Assembly (NCBI GenBank): GCA_022457155.1
Contig: JAJGOT010000501.1
Span: forward strand, 248,001 to 312,000
DNA: 64,000 nt
DNA from: Cladopsammia gracilis
Taxonomy: Eukaryota; Cnidaria; Anthozoa; Scleractinia; Dendrophylliidae
Direction of reading: 5' to 3'
Part shown: one piece after another, positions 22,273-35,800 of the stretch
Numbering within the stretch: position 1 is the stretch's first letter
How the letters are laid out: each line of letters starts with the position of its first letter
Position numbers and translations under genes: made by a program
The notes under the pieces: generated by a model
Databases searched by the model: none
What the model saw: the letters and a program-made list of their open reading frames with translations, nothing else
Told to the model about the DNA's origin: nothing

Positions 22273-22639
22273 AGAGAAAGTTAATAGAGAGTCCTTCACC
22301 TGTCTGTCTAGTGCATCTCCTGTTGTCGCTCATGCCTTGCCATTTACATTGGCGAAACTGGGCGCACCCTTAGGGAACGCTTTGGCGTATTACCAAGAGT
22401 GCACCCGGTTTTCCCGCCGCACAGCACTAACTCTAAGGGACACACTGCGGATGACACACAGATGCGCGCACAGTTGCACGCACAGATGCGCGGCGTCCAT
22501 TCTGACTTTCACTTCTATTGAAGGTCGCGCTCGCGCGCGCAATTGATAGAACTATTCAAAAGTAATAAGAAGTAGTTTTCCCTGCCAGGGGTCTGATACT
22601 AATTAAGCACTAAAATGTAAACTATATGTGAATATTGGC

Positions 22640-22700
22640 GCTGTTAAAACTAATTATATCATCGACGTTTCGGCAAGGCTGCCTTCTTCAGGATACAAAA
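22640..22700 (-). repeat. Penelope-like UTR motif, possibly hammerhead-derived
   Basis: On the minus strand CTGAAGAAGGCAGCC-TTGCCGAAACGTC shows the order CUGANGA, stem (GGCA/UGCC) with tetraloop, GAAAC and GUC, as in hammerhead ribozymes of Penelope-like retroelements. One extra A separates the conserved box from the stem and stem III is too short to confirm. No reverse transcriptase ORF is nearby. Confidence 0.3.
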
Positions 22701-23562
22701 CTGTTGAAGCTTACGTGCGCAAATGCACGCTCTCGCACGTGGCAGCACGCGTGAGTGTGCAAGGTCACTTCACGTAAAACTAAAGTCTTGGTTTCCTGCT
22801 TTCTGTGGTATTCTTGGTAAGTTTATTGGTAAGTTTATTGCAGAAGTGGATGGCTGTAAGAGCAGTGATGATGTCGCAAAGGGTGGGTCCTCCTTTGCCA
22901 CAGTAAGGGACACTTTAAATTCCACACCCGATTTGTTATCATTTATCAACAGCAAGCGAAGTCCATTATACAGAAGACCACACCCCAAAACCTTTCGCCA
23001 GTGACGAGCTGAAATATTTTCCGGCAAGCTCAAGAGCAGAGTCCAGGCGCTCCATGAAAAACTTCAGAAGGCCTCATGTAGCTGACAACAACTCTAATAA
23101 ACCAGACGAGGCAGTTTTCATATGCATGTAGCATGAGCCGAAAGCTCAAAAATCACGAAGAGCAAACAATACGGTCAAAACTTGAGGAATGTGAAAAACT
23201 AGGAAGAAAAGATTGCAGTAGAGGGCACATATGCTTACTTGTTCGAGAGAGGTAGCCAAAGAGGTTTTTGAATCAATCAAACATAAGAATAGAATCTTTT
23301 TATATATGCGTCGAAATCATCAATACCGCGTTTACCAAAAAATCATTATTAAATCTAGATCCTCTGTTGTGGCTGCAAAACTGGTCAGGGGTCACGCTCG
23401 AGCAAGGATTCTGTGGATGATCTCCCGAGGAGGTCGTCCAACTGGTCAGTGGAGGAGACTGTCCAACCGTCTGCCAAGAAAGCGAGAGGATATGAACAGG
23501 ATAGTGAAGCAGTCACGTGCACGCCAAATTATATCGTTTGTTGATATATGCGGCATATTTTA
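22701..23562. other. Intergenic or intronic, no recognised gene
   Basis: Open frames of 93 and 110 codons (22723-23004, 23231-23563) have no recognisable domain or splice context. A duplicated GGTAAGTTTATT occurs at 22814-22839. Confidence 0.35.
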
Positions 23563-23845
23563 GAGCAGTTTTCAATTGAGTGTCGAAAGTAATTACACAA
23601 TTGCTTTGGTTTTGCATTGCTACGCTTTGTGATTGGCTAAAAAATCTCGCGCCACTTTCTCGACCAATCAGGAGAAAAAACTAAAACCAATCGTGACTTG
23701 CTCGCACGCGTTTTCCCGCGCTTGGCGCCGCCGACATGTAATTGCTTCGAGCTCTGATTGGTTCACTGGATTGTTTACGACTGCTGTGATTGGTCAGAGT
23801 AATTATTTTGGTTTTGGTTTTACGACACTCAAATGAAAACAGCTC
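23563..23845. mobile_element. MITE family 1, copy C, inverted
   Basis: It starts GAGCAGTTTTCAATTGAG and ends CTCAAATGAAAACAGCTC, in reverse orientation to copies A, B and D (CGCGTTTTCCCGCGCTTGG internally). 283 bp; lies between the spondin and MYPT genes. Confidence 0.8.
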
Positions 23846-24770
23846 TATTGTTGTTGTTTTTAATAATACCGTACCATAATTTGGCCTGCGTTTAACGAAC
23901 GTTTCTACGGACTATATGCATGTTTGGTCAATGTAAAACAGGTCAGACAGACTCAGTTTGAAGCCACTTTAGTGGATGTGCATGTAATGCTCGACTTACC
24001 ATGTGTACAACCACTGACCTTTTTCGATCATGCCAAAATAAGAAGGGAAGCCAAAGCATAAAAACAGCATATCTTTGTCAAAATGAGGAGAATACAACTG
24101 ATAAATATACTTGCAATTGGCGTAGTTTATATAATTTATGGCGATCCCTCAAAATTTTGTGTCGTTCCTGTGATTGAAAGTTTTAAAACAGCCTGTCGAT
24201 TAGGGTTGATCCCCTCGTCTCCGTTCTTTTGAAAATCATGTGACCCTCCCCCCCCCCCCCCCCCCTTCTTTTCAGGCAATAACATAAATAACTGATGACC
24301 GGTCCCTTAGTAAATTCCGAACATATCACAGTAAGTAAAGAATTCAGGTTTACAAACTTCACGATCCCTCGCGCATTTAATAGACAACCATTAGACTTCT
24401 GAGAGAGGGAGATCTGTGCTCACCCCCCCCCCCCCCCCCCCCCACCCCCAAGAAGTAAAATGCTTAGTCCCTAAGGTCCTCTTCTATTACTCTAACACCT
24501 TACACTTACACCCTTATAGCCTGCCCTTCTATCAGCACTTTTACACAGCGGAGTTTAAATGAAAAAATAAAACAAAAAATATTTATTCCTTATATTGCGC
24601 ATTTTAACATAGGGACATGATCAAATGCGCATTACTACACTGTTCGGGGACTTTGCCAGACTGCTAATGCAGTTTACAGTAATGTGGTTTAGGGAGCCGA
24701 CAGCAAGCAGAATTCAGCTCAATTTCATCACATACATTCTTCCTCCAGAAATAGCGTGACCTAAATTAAT
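23846..24770. other. Intergenic, two poly-C runs
   Basis: C18 at 24248-24265 and C21 at 24423-24443 lie in AT-rich sequence. No gene seen. Confidence 0.4.
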
Positions 24771-24924
24771 AGCAGTAATCGGAGATTATGGAGACGCGTT
24801 CGAATGAACTTCCGGCGGAAATGAGCCCCTGAAAAAAAACAATAGGGGCGGCCATTTGGAAGAGTTTACTGCACATAAACCACAGGAAAACCAACAAATT
24901 AGGATTGCGTTCTTCGAACGCGAT
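24771..24924. repeat. Dispersed repeat, copy 2
   Basis: Same order of motifs as 21105-21262 (CTTCCGGCGGAAATGAGC, AATAGGGGCGGCCATTTGGA, TTCTTCGAACGCGAT) with a different 25-bp middle. Direct orientation. Confidence 0.7.
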
Positions 24925-26399
24925 CAGGTCGAATTTGCTATTTGTTCTTACGCTCGGACTAAAATGATAAATCAAAATGCTTCTCGGATACAAAAGGAAG
25001 ATATCAAGTGAATTCTGAAATACAGAAGCAAAACATTAGTAACGTTTTATGCGGTTTATGCAAGGCTACAGCAAAACTTGAGAATAACGTTCCAATGTTG
25101 CAATCCACTTCATCTTGGCCCTTTCCCAGACTTTTATTAGATTCAGTGCGCTGGTGTAGTGATTGAAAATTTTACAAGACTGACCACATTTTAGGATTCT
25201 ATTGATGGCTAGGCTCGGGCATATTTACTCCTTCTCCATTCCTTTAGCTTATCAGTGCAATGAATTCGCCAGCGCTTTTCGCTTTTGTTCATCATTTGTG
25301 CGTCCTTTCGATTTCGTGCGAAGACCGCTGACCCAAGCGTGATAAACATGTGAAGAATTTGAAAAATGTACCTCATTCACTGCCAATAACTCCAGTGAAC
25401 TAAGCTGCTTTTATGCTAACCATTTCAAACATTCTTCGCGAGAAAGCCTTGCGACCCACACACGAACGTTTGCGAAGTCAAATTCCCTAACTTTCACGTC
25501 TAAATATTTACTCCTGCAGGAACGCAACCTTATATGCAGGCCGGTCACGAGCGTTCCCGGATTAGGATATGTTCTGTCCATGAAAATTGCTAATTCAGCT
25601 GGGATGTCAATTTGCTAGAAAGCGTCCATTGCCAGCAGTGTGTCTACTATGAGTTATTCGCTATGGCATTCACAGAATGTTAACCGCAGAGAAGGGAAAT
25701 TTTCCTAGTTAAATTTTATGGCTAGCACGCTTTGAAGTGCAGGGACGTAACAGAAGCAGCTAATTATTTGCGCAACACTTTTGTTATCCACATACTCATT
25801 TCTCGAACACTTGCCATATAAGGGAAACAATAAACTTGACCTGGTGACTCGCGGATTGAAAGGATTCTGGGCAAATTCCCGCTGAAATGTACAGAGAAAA
25901 TTAGCGAAGGGGGAGTTTGGAATGCGATGCAGTTTTCCGGTTGAATTTTTCTGGATGCAACATGTTTCAAATGCCAGTCTTAGGCTGAAGCAAGGAGAAT
26001 GCGCAAAAATGCTAAATTAGGCTCTTCAAAGGTTTGCAAAGGCTTCAGCATTTTTGCAGAATGTTAGCTTGCTGGTCACTAACTCGACCTAGAGAGCTTA
26101 ATGGTTAATTAGCCAAATAAAGCTCTTCTAATAATTTCCTGTGCCTGGAGATAGAAAATGATCTCAATGCTTGCATGAGAGGGATAAGCATGAGATAGTT
26201 TTTTCCTTTTCTTATAAATTATTTGTTGTAAAAAATAAATAAATAAATAAATAAATAAAAATATTGTTGTTACTGAAATGAGGAATCGATCTTATCATCC
26301 AAGCCTTTCATGTTAATGAAGCAGTGCGGGAAAAATAAATTAATTAATTTTCTGAAGATTACCGTTTTCGGAAAATCTTTTCCATATTCACTTCTCCTG
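24925..26399. other. Intergenic region before the MYPT promoter
   Basis: No exon recognised. An AAAT microsatellite lies at 26232-26263 and the inverted pair ATTAATTAATTTTC follows at 26338. A CCTTTGCAAA/TTTGCAAAGG pair sits at 26029-26044. Confidence 0.4.
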
Positions 26400-26547
26400 C
26401 ACTTGAAGTGACGTCACAGTTGCGAGGCAACGCTATTGACAATTCGTAAGGGTCGTCATTGGTTCATGTCGCGCCTACGATCTGGTCACGTGGCCTCATG
26501 CTCGGTCCACGGGCTGGTCGCTCTGTAACGTCATGGGAAGATGGCGG
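26400..26547 (+). promoter_or_regulatory. MYPT promoter: CRE, RFX X-box, CCAAT, E-box, YY1-like site
   Basis: In the 140 bp before the start codon lie a perfect CRE TGACGTCA (26409-26416), an imperfectly palindromic X-box GTTGCGAGGCAAC (26419-26431), an inverted CCAAT box ATTGG (26458-26462), a CACGTG E-box (26487-26492) and the YY1-like AAGATGGCGG that holds the ATG (26538-26547). No TATA box is seen and the region is richer in CpG than its surroundings. This looks like a housekeeping-type promoter. The sites are seen in sequence; factor binding is inferred. Confidence 0.6.
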
Positions 26548-26807
26548 ACCCTTTTACGGGTGGCCAAACATCTAGAGCAAGCAATGCTTTACAGAAGCGG
26601 CAAGAATCCCTAAAACGATGGACAAAGAGCGAGACAGCACTAGAGTCTGCGGATAGGACGAGAAAGAAGACTAAAATTCAATTCTCGCTCGGAACTGTGT
26701 TCCTTTCAGCGGTATCGAGCGGTGACGTGGAGGAGGTGAAGAAACTTCTTGCCAAAGGCGCTGATATAAATCACCAAAATGTCGATGGACTAACCGCGTT
26801 ACATCAG
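26541..26807 (+). CDS. PPP1R12A: MYPT exon 1: PP1-binding motif and first ankyrin repeat
   Basis: The ATG sits in AAGATGGCGG and encodes MADPFTGG, then LKRW (24-27), KTKIQF (43-48) and [10 protein letters not shown], matching the vertebrate MYPT1 N terminus. The exon ends TTACATCAG|GTACAG in phase 0 at residue 89. The reading frame runs on into the intron to 26930 and that part is not coding. Confidence 0.95.
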
Positions 26808-29800
26808 GTACAGTATCGGGCATTACTGCTGGAGATAGTAAAATTGTGTTGGAAGCGAGAGCAGTTTGTGCGAGAGCGTTTTGTGGACCAGGTCTGGGGT
26901 CCTAGCCAGAACCCAAAAACAATAGCCTAATTAACGAATCACTCGCTCCTTAAAACATTGAGCGATTATAGAGCTTGCTCTCGGCAAGCTGTACTTTGAG
27001 GTCTCCTTTCCATTAAATCTGTACCTTGACTAGAATTAGGTAGTAAATAAGCTCGGATCGTCATCATACTTAGCTTTATGTAAGGCGACTCTCCTACGGC
27101 TTGTTAACGCCTTGAACTATTTAGGCCTCAGCAAATGGATACTTGAGGAAATCTATGCAGAGCTTTTCTAAGCTTAAAATTATAACTTTGCTTTCATCAT
27201 TTGTTCCCGGATTTCTATTATTCTTTATTATCGGGAAATAAACGGTTTCTCCAGGAACATTCCTCGTCATTTACCGAATGATATGCCTACAAGTTAACAG
27301 CTTGAAAGCAAAGCTGGGAGTCAGAGGCTTGGGCATTCAAGTGATTTTAGAAACTAATCGCTTTCTAGCGTATATATTTACATCTGTTTCTAGTAATGCA
27401 GGCTTTTAACCATTTTTCGTATTCGACAGGCTTGTATCGACGAAAGTTATGATCTTGTTAAATTTTTGGTCGATCATGGAGCCCGAATGGACATTCGAGA
27501 CAATGAAGGTTGGACAGCGCTGCATGCTGCAGCTAGTTGTGGTAGCGTCGAAATAGCACAGTAAGTTGATGTTTGCTTTTTACATTTTATTGTAATCTCC
27601 TCTCAAACCGGCCTGGCATTGGGTTTGAACTGTGCTGGCTGAAAATCGTGCCTTGTTAGCGGCATTTCGCGGACATTAAACTTTACTAACCGAAGTTTCG
27701 GTAGTGCCAATTTGTATCGTGTTTCAAAACATGCAAGGAACTCGGGAAAGGCTTCTTCTTCGATGTGTGAATTTTGTGGGGTTCGAAGCACAGCGTTACC
27801 TTGTTCAGTTTTATTTGGTGGCTTCTCCTAGCCGACATTAGGCAGTGAATTTGTTTTCTTAGCATGGAATAAAAGCCACGAAGTTGGTTACACTTTTATC
27901 AAATGCAATCTCGTCCATCGGAGATTTTATATCAAATAACCAAGGTTGTACAAAATGCCATTGAAGCGGTGTATCTCGGCTCACGTTTTAAGTACGAGAG
28001 CCGAAACATCTCTTTATTTCAAGGCATTCTTCTGAAATTGTAAAATAAAAATTAAGGAAATGTATTGATTAATCGATTTACTAAGACCAGTTCGGGATCA
28101 CGTTTGAGTATCTTCAAAAATGTTTGCAGTAGTGGATGACATAAATTCATTCAAGATAATATGGCATTTTTCTCGCCTGTGTAACTTTTGCTTGTAGTTT
28201 GAAGAGATCAGAGTTTTGATGCTCTTCAAATGCATTGTTTCGTATCCCAGAGGTTTCACTTTAACCAAGTAAAGTATCATTTTTTGAGTGAATGTTGCAA
28301 GATATCAAGAGCGTGACTTGCTTCCAGAAGTACCAAACGTTGTACATATGATCGATTCTTTGACCGGTCATTGAAATTGAACCGACTTTGAAATTATTGT
28401 CATTCATAGTGACAACTGTAGAATAATCGTCTATGATCTTTTCCCAGATTCATTATTTTGTTTGAGAGCTTCAAGTTCATCTTGAACTTTTTTATGGTCA
28501 ATGGTTATCTGTGTGCTGAATCTTCTTGCATGAGTGACTTACTGGGCATAAAATACTGAATACTGAGCTGTTTCCTTTAGCAAATCTTTTCTGTCATATT
28601 ATTAACCAATCTTTCCAATGAAGTTTACAGGGGAAATTTTGATTATAATCTTGGCTGTGATATAGTTTTCGGTAGAATTCCAACTGTGATAGAAACAGCA
28701 TGTTCCCACAGTGAAATTGTGTATACGAGAGCATATTGTCTTTCCTTCTGAATTTTGTTAACTTGTGTTTCATTGTGTTTACTGTACCTCAACATCTTCT
28801 ATCAGAGCCACAGAAACAAATATTTGTCGTGGACAGAAATGACTGTGGCTTTGATAGCTGTCCAAAAACAGACTGGATTATCAAAACACTTGCAGCTGAT
28901 CAGCCGTGTGTTATTTATTTGATCTAAGAAATACCACAGTCAACTTGCCATTGGTCCTGCTACAGAATTGGTATTTATTTTACCAAGCTACAGTCTGATG
29001 GGTGATTTTGTCTATACAATGGTCAATGCCATACTAAACCTTCCTTTCCCGGTTGTATCATGTGCTAAAAACTTTTCAGACCCAATACAAATCCAATAAA
29101 AATCAAACATCAAATTATTTTTGCTAGTCTCTGTATATTTTGGAAACTGGAAGATTTATTAGGTTTAAATCTTGAGAAGGAGCTGGTTTACATTGTGGTA
29201 ATTATTTTATAATTCTTGTGTTTTGGTGTTGCTTTGTTGTGGCAATGGCAGTTGTGTATTATTTATTATGAAAAAGAAGTTAGATGCTCTTATATTTAAA
29301 TGTGCTTTCTTGTTAAGCTGTCTGCCCAGACTTTGTATACTTGTCATTTCATATTTTTGCATTGTTTATTCTTATCTTTTTGATCAACTCTACATGAAAT
29401 TGTCAAATATACATTTGAGACATGTTTAAATTTGGAAATTCTGGTTTACATCTTTTAAAATTTACATATGCTTGCTATTTTTTCTAGATAATGTAATTTC
29501 TTTTCAGCTACTTTCTCACTTGACTTTGGAAGTAATTTTTTTTAATGTATACAATGTTTTTTAAAAATAATCATGCTTTGTCCAAATTTTTTGTACACTT
29601 TCCAATACGCCTGAAGGCTTGGCAGTTGATGGAGAAATGAAATGAAAAGTAATTGTTGTAAATTAGTTTTTAAATCACTGTAAAAAAATTATTATCATGG
29701 TTTCAAGGGTTTGATATAAAAGATCTTTGTTATAAATCAATGATTGAGGGGCCAAAATGCTCAACATCAGTTACTCTAGAAGTGTCAATGACATACAGTG

Positions 29801-32800
29801 TACATCATACATGTAGGTGCCAATAAAAAGGTTTAATTTTGTAGACATGATAGTTCTTTACCTTGTAGATGTGAGATAAAGCCTTTGATTTCACCTGTTT
29901 CCTGGGGAGCTTTTATATTCCAGCTGGGTTACCTTCAATAGTATTTGCACCAGATTTTTTTGCTGTTGGCGGTCAATTTAAACCATGTTAGTCTGTACAC
30001 AAAGCAATCTCATGTCACTGGCATCATCCTTGGGGGGAGGGGGGGGGGGGGGGGGGGGTCTCAAGTCTTTTTATTAAGAACTGATAACTGTCTGTTATCA
30101 TGCCAGTCAGACAAATGCTGATAGGCATGCAATAACCAGTAACTTGTTGTCATTAACAACAGTGGACTAATCCTTAGCTGCAATAGCCATGGGGTCATTA
30201 TTTACAAGTTACTTTCATGTGTGGTCCATCACTTTTCAACAGTTATAAGAGTTGCTACTATTTTCATGGCATAGAACAGGCATTTTTATCTAGCCTGAGG
30301 ACCTAGACAGTCCTTCATAGCTAGCACTATATCTTTAACCCTAACTGCAAAAACTCCATTTGATGTTGTTTCACACCTTAGTTAAGGGGCTACATGTATG
30401 TCACCATTTTAAGTGCTACTTTAAAAAGCCCCTAAAACATGTTTATATCAGTGAAAACCCCAAAATAATTGTCCAGTTTTGTTTAAAATTTTTCTACTAG
30501 TGCTCTAAGAGTAAAAATAACTGTTTTGGGCTGCAGATGGCCAGGACGGAAATGGATTGCAACTTTAAAAAATTTGGGCCGATTTCTTCAAGTTCATCAC
30601 CTTGTGTCTTGTAAAGTAAAGTAATAGTAATAATTTATTTAAAGTCAATAAACGTAGGGAGTGGTTGCCCAATCTCCCGAGCCAGAGGCTTACATGTATA
30701 TAAAAAACGCTTGATTATTAAGTTTAGTTTTAAAACTCGCTAAAACTCTGATTATGGTTTATTCTCTCTTTGAAAATTTACTTGATATCTCCTCTTGGTG
30801 TTCTATAAGCATTTTGTGTTTAACAAAGGTACTTAGTTTTTGGGGCAGTTTTCATTCAAAAATGTCAAAATCCCCATATCTATGATGGCAGTCCTCAGGA
30901 CATCTATTATATCCGTTGTGGAGTAGGTACTTGTTATGAATGAGTGGTTAAACATTACACAGGGCCATTGTACATGTAGTTGTGCTGGCTGTCATAAAAT
31001 TACAAAAAATACATGTTGGCTTTGTGGGTATATGTATTGCTTACTTGATCACTGAAAAGCCTTATATGGGGATGTGTTCAATGAAATATGTATGTACAGT
31101 ATACATGTATATATTTGTACATGTATTTTTTTTTCTATTTATTTATTTATTTATTTTTTTATTAACAAGAATTTGTACATGTATGCTACCAGTGGTGTGT
31201 GAGATTGAAAATTTGTAGTTAACTTTTAATCTTTCATACTATAGGGGATTGAACATGTCCCTTCTTCGATGCTGTGTTCGCAGAAAGTCACATGGCAAAT
31301 GCAGAATTTTCGACAAAGTCTACTTGTCCCTTTCCAGATGTCGGCTTGCTTTTTGAAAGGTTGAAAGCAATCTGGCTTGAAAATGATGCTGCCACGCTTG
31401 AACATAGTTCAGTTTTTTTCCTCAGTCTTTGTTTATATATGTTGTGGTTCAAATTTTTCTTTGGTTTAAAATTTTTTAAATCAGTTCAATTTTATTTTTC
31501 CTTTGTCTCAGATTCATTATCATATTCTGAGACAAAGGAAAACAAAAATCAAACTGGTTTAAAAAATTTTAAACCAAAGAAAAATTTGAACCACAACATA
31601 TCTTGTTTATTTTATTCTTAACCCATTGACTCTTAGAAATTTAGCAGAAAACAGCCATTTGAAGCCACTAATGCAAGGCAAATTGCAAGTAAACTGTCCA
31701 AAACATTGTTTGCGTTATGAAAACTAAACTTCATTTTGGGGTCAAATGTTTTGACTTTTGGTTTTGGCATGTGCACAAAGCAAAATTTTGAGATGGTTTT
31801 TGAACAATAAAAAAGCTTAATAAGGTTGACTTTTCTTTTTGTTTATTTTACTCCATGTTCTTTTTCATCCTTATTCCTTTTTTTTCCTTGTTGTTGGCCT
31901 TTCACTAGACTTTATTTATGTACATGGTTCGTACAATTTTGAAAAAGTCTTGAATTTTAGCAGTCATCTTGAAAAGACCTTAATTTGGTTAAGGTCCTTG
32001 AAAAGTACTTGATTTCTTTATTAGGTATTGCAAAGTCCTTGAAATTTAGGACTTTGTGTATGCCCTATCACTTTTCTGATAAATTAAATGATTTTGCTCC
32101 GAAAAAATTGGCCACCAGCGATTTTTAAAATCCGAAAATAACTAGCGAAAATGTCGGCATAATACGTGAATGCATATATGAAGCAAAATTGTAATCTTTG
32201 CCTCAATTTCATGCACCCAGGGGACAAAGAGTTTCGATTTTGTAAATAAAATGTAGTCCTTGAAAACTATTTTTTGTCCTTGAAAAGTCCTTTAATTTTA
32301 TTTGTCTGAAGTTGTACGAACCATGTGTGTAGTAAAAGGTTCCTGGAATATGCTAAAGAAGGTGAATTTTTTTTTAGCAAGAAGTGGCAAGTGGTAGGAA
32401 ATCAGATTTTTCTTTGATTTTGCCAGTCAAATCTGACAGATTTTTTGCATGTAACTCTGACCCAATTCACAAGATCTCTCTCATTTGGGCACATTTTGAA
32501 ATATTTCTTCCTTCTGCGCGAGTTAGTTATAAGAGACATATTTTGTTGTAAAGAGGCATGACATCACAAAAGTGTAGAAGGACTGTGGTCCCGTCATGGG
32601 CAGTTTCAGGTGCTTGAGGTGTCAATGGGTTAATACATGTAATTAAAAAGAAATAAATATGTAAATGAATATCTGTAAATTGGATACAGATTTCATCCTG
32701 ACTTACTTACATAAACCTTTCCTTTAGTTTATTTGGCTAAAATGATTGGTATCACCAAAATAGTCTATCATCAGTATTTGATTTCTTGGCGAACTTACTT

Positions 32801-35800
32801 TTCCATTGCACAGCAGTGAAAGGCTATGCCAACACAACCATTTTATGTAAGTCTGAATACCCCCTTTTCTTCCCAAAATCCTGAGGAGAACCCTGCAGGG
32901 AAAGTAAATTTTTGTTGCCCAAATAAATCTCTATGGAAACAGACTAAATTTTAACACCTAAGCAAGTACAAGTATACCAGACTGGAAGAGCTTTTTCATC
33001 TTTTTCTTGTTTGTGTGACTTACAGAACTTCTTTTCACAGCTGTCTTTCATGCTGCCTGTTTCTTACACTCTTCTTGTGAGACATTTCATGTGGCTTTCG
33101 CTTGTGGTGATAAATACTTGGGTAAAAATAACTTTGAAATTCACTCAGTCTTTAAATTTCTTCCACATGCTGTGGGCCTGGGATTTTTGTATAACCGAGA
33201 TGTTTTATGAAAAAGGTCGTGTGATATTGCGCTCACATAATCAAAAACATTTTAAATCACTTTTGACATAAATGCAAATTAACTGCACAACTAAAATAAC
33301 TATTAATTTTCAAAGGGCTAAATATGTTATTATTCTTCTTAAATTATTGCTGCTTTTGCTAACTTCTTTGAATTTAATAATAAGTTTTATTCAAAGTTTA
33401 TTTTGTATTATGGCAGAATATATCCAGCGAACGCTTTGATTTGGAAAGTTATTTTGAACAGGCCTGTACCCAAAATGCAGTAGCCTTAAAATTTGTTACC
33501 CCAATTCTCATTTTTGTAGCTACTGCGCTTGCGCGAGTAGCTACTATGCTATCGGTTTGATGGATAGAGTCGGTTTTAACGAACTCTGCCGATTTTGACC
33601 CGATATAACGAACTCTGCCGATGTTGACCCGATATTTCCTGATCTTAACTCCTTATTTGTTTTGGAACCTCATCGGTTGTTCAACGTTTGTCGAGGATAG
33701 CTTCGCAACCTCGTCGGTTGTTCAATGTTTGTCGAGGATAGCTTCGAATGGCCCGAATCGAATATTCACCAAATTTCTAACAAATATGGCCGCCCATGAA
33801 CTCCACGTTTCCATTTTGTTGACGTCCATTTTGCATAACCGGAATGAAATCACGCCTTTTAAGACTTCGAAATGGAAAGAAAAAGTCCTTTAGAAGATTT
33901 TTATGCCTTTGTAGTGGTGGTTTGAGAGCTGAAAGCGATGAAATTTGTCACAAGTGAGGACATGTCGTCTTTCAGAATTTACACTCGAAGCGGCAGACTT
34001 TACTAAGAATTTTCAAGCATTCCTGGAAAACTACGGTAAAGAAAGTCACATTTTTAAATGTCCATTTACTTTGTAAGAAACATCCGTTTCTTTGTCTTAC
34101 TAGTTGCTTTTGACAAATATTTAGAAAATTTGACCACAATCGGTCGAGCGAGAAATTCGCCAGATGCTGAACAAATTTGCGTGGCCGACAGTTTCATAAT
34201 TTGACGCGTTCTGCTCTTGAGACTAAACTAGTAGATATTTGAATAAAACTTTCAACTGAGGGAATTCGTTTCTTGTGCAAATTGCGATCAAACTTTGAAT
34301 GTTTTCTTCATGAAGCCAATTATAATCACGGTAGAGGCGCGCTAGTAAATATAATTCGCAGACCGGCGCTAGCGCTGCAATTAGGATAAACAAATCGCTA
34401 AGCCTTCCCGAAGCAGAAAATCACTGAATTCTGATAAGCGTTTAACTCTTTTATTCAAGGGAATGACATTTTCATTCAAGGAAATATTATGTATTTGCTA
34501 CAACACTTTGAAAACACTATGAAGCCGATAAAAACTAATACATGGCAAAATCAAAGCAGTTATTAGGAACTAGAAAAATTTCACTTCGATTTAGTCTTGC
34601 AATCACGGGGGGGGGGGGTCATGATGCGTCACGCAATATTTATTTTTAAAATGTTTCACCAATTTATAGCACTCGTCACCACGGTTTTGAAAATTATAAA
34701 AACAGAATATTCCTAAATGCGATAACATGTATTTTATTTCATTACCTGGAAATTTAGGGCTTCCAAAAATTTATTGCAAATCCGGGCAGGAGAGGGGGTC
34801 TCTCGGCTTGGAAATCCAGGGGGCACGGGGTGGGGGGGGGGGGGGTGCTAGCGGGCCAGGAAATCCTACGATAATCTAAGTAATAACAGGTGCAGTTAGC
34901 TACATGCATTCACAGACTGCCTATTCTTTTAGTTTGCTAACATTAAACATTTGATAAGGTTTGATTCAAAACTAAAAAAAGTTTTGTGTTTTGAAAGGGC
35001 TTCACATTTCTCAAGTTGCTTAAATTTCAAGAAGCAAGATTGAGTTTTAAGGATAGAGATGAGACTGTCAAGTTATTTTTGAGTGGCACTGTACTATTCC
35101 ATAACTAGGATAAGTTTCTAAAGAATAGTACATATGCATGCAGAGGTTTCATTAGAAGCCGGCAACTGGCAAATTATGCTGGCTACTTCCTAAATTATCA
35201 CGGCCTACTTTTCGATTAATTTCACTGAAGTTGATGCCCAGAATGCTGGAAATGCCATTTCCGAGTTCCTAGATTTCCTAGAGGAAAGGGGCTTTATGGC
35301 CCCTTTGTTGCCACTGCTGTCTATTTTATAAATATTGCCACTTACTCTTACCACTTACCACTTACCCCTAACATGTATGTCGATTTTTACTCTGAGGTAA
35401 CCACATTAAAACCATGTTGAATTATTTTTTTCTTTACAGATGTTTAATTGACAATAAGGCAGATGTTGCAGCCGTCAATAATGAGGGGGAATTACCCCTG
35501 GATCTTGCAGAGGAGGAAGACATGGAAGATCTTTTAACAGATGAAATTGAAAGATTAGGTAAGTTGCTGTGCTTTTCAATGGGGCAATGTCACAGGAATT
35601 TCTCTCTTTTTGGTAAAAAATGTACTAAATATTTGACTAATTATCTTTGCCCTTACTCAAAAATTAATACACTCTCAGAGCAGCAGGAAGAAAGTACCAT
35701 AAACACCGGTGTATAAGCCGCACTTGTAGATAATCCGTACCCCAAGTTTTAAAGCTCAAATTTTGGGGGAAAAGATTTTTTAAAATAAAAATGTACGTCA

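Noticed and set aside
23231..23563. 110-codon frame with Arg-rich segment before MITE family 1 copy C
   Set aside because: No family similarity recognised, and its end runs into the MITE border.
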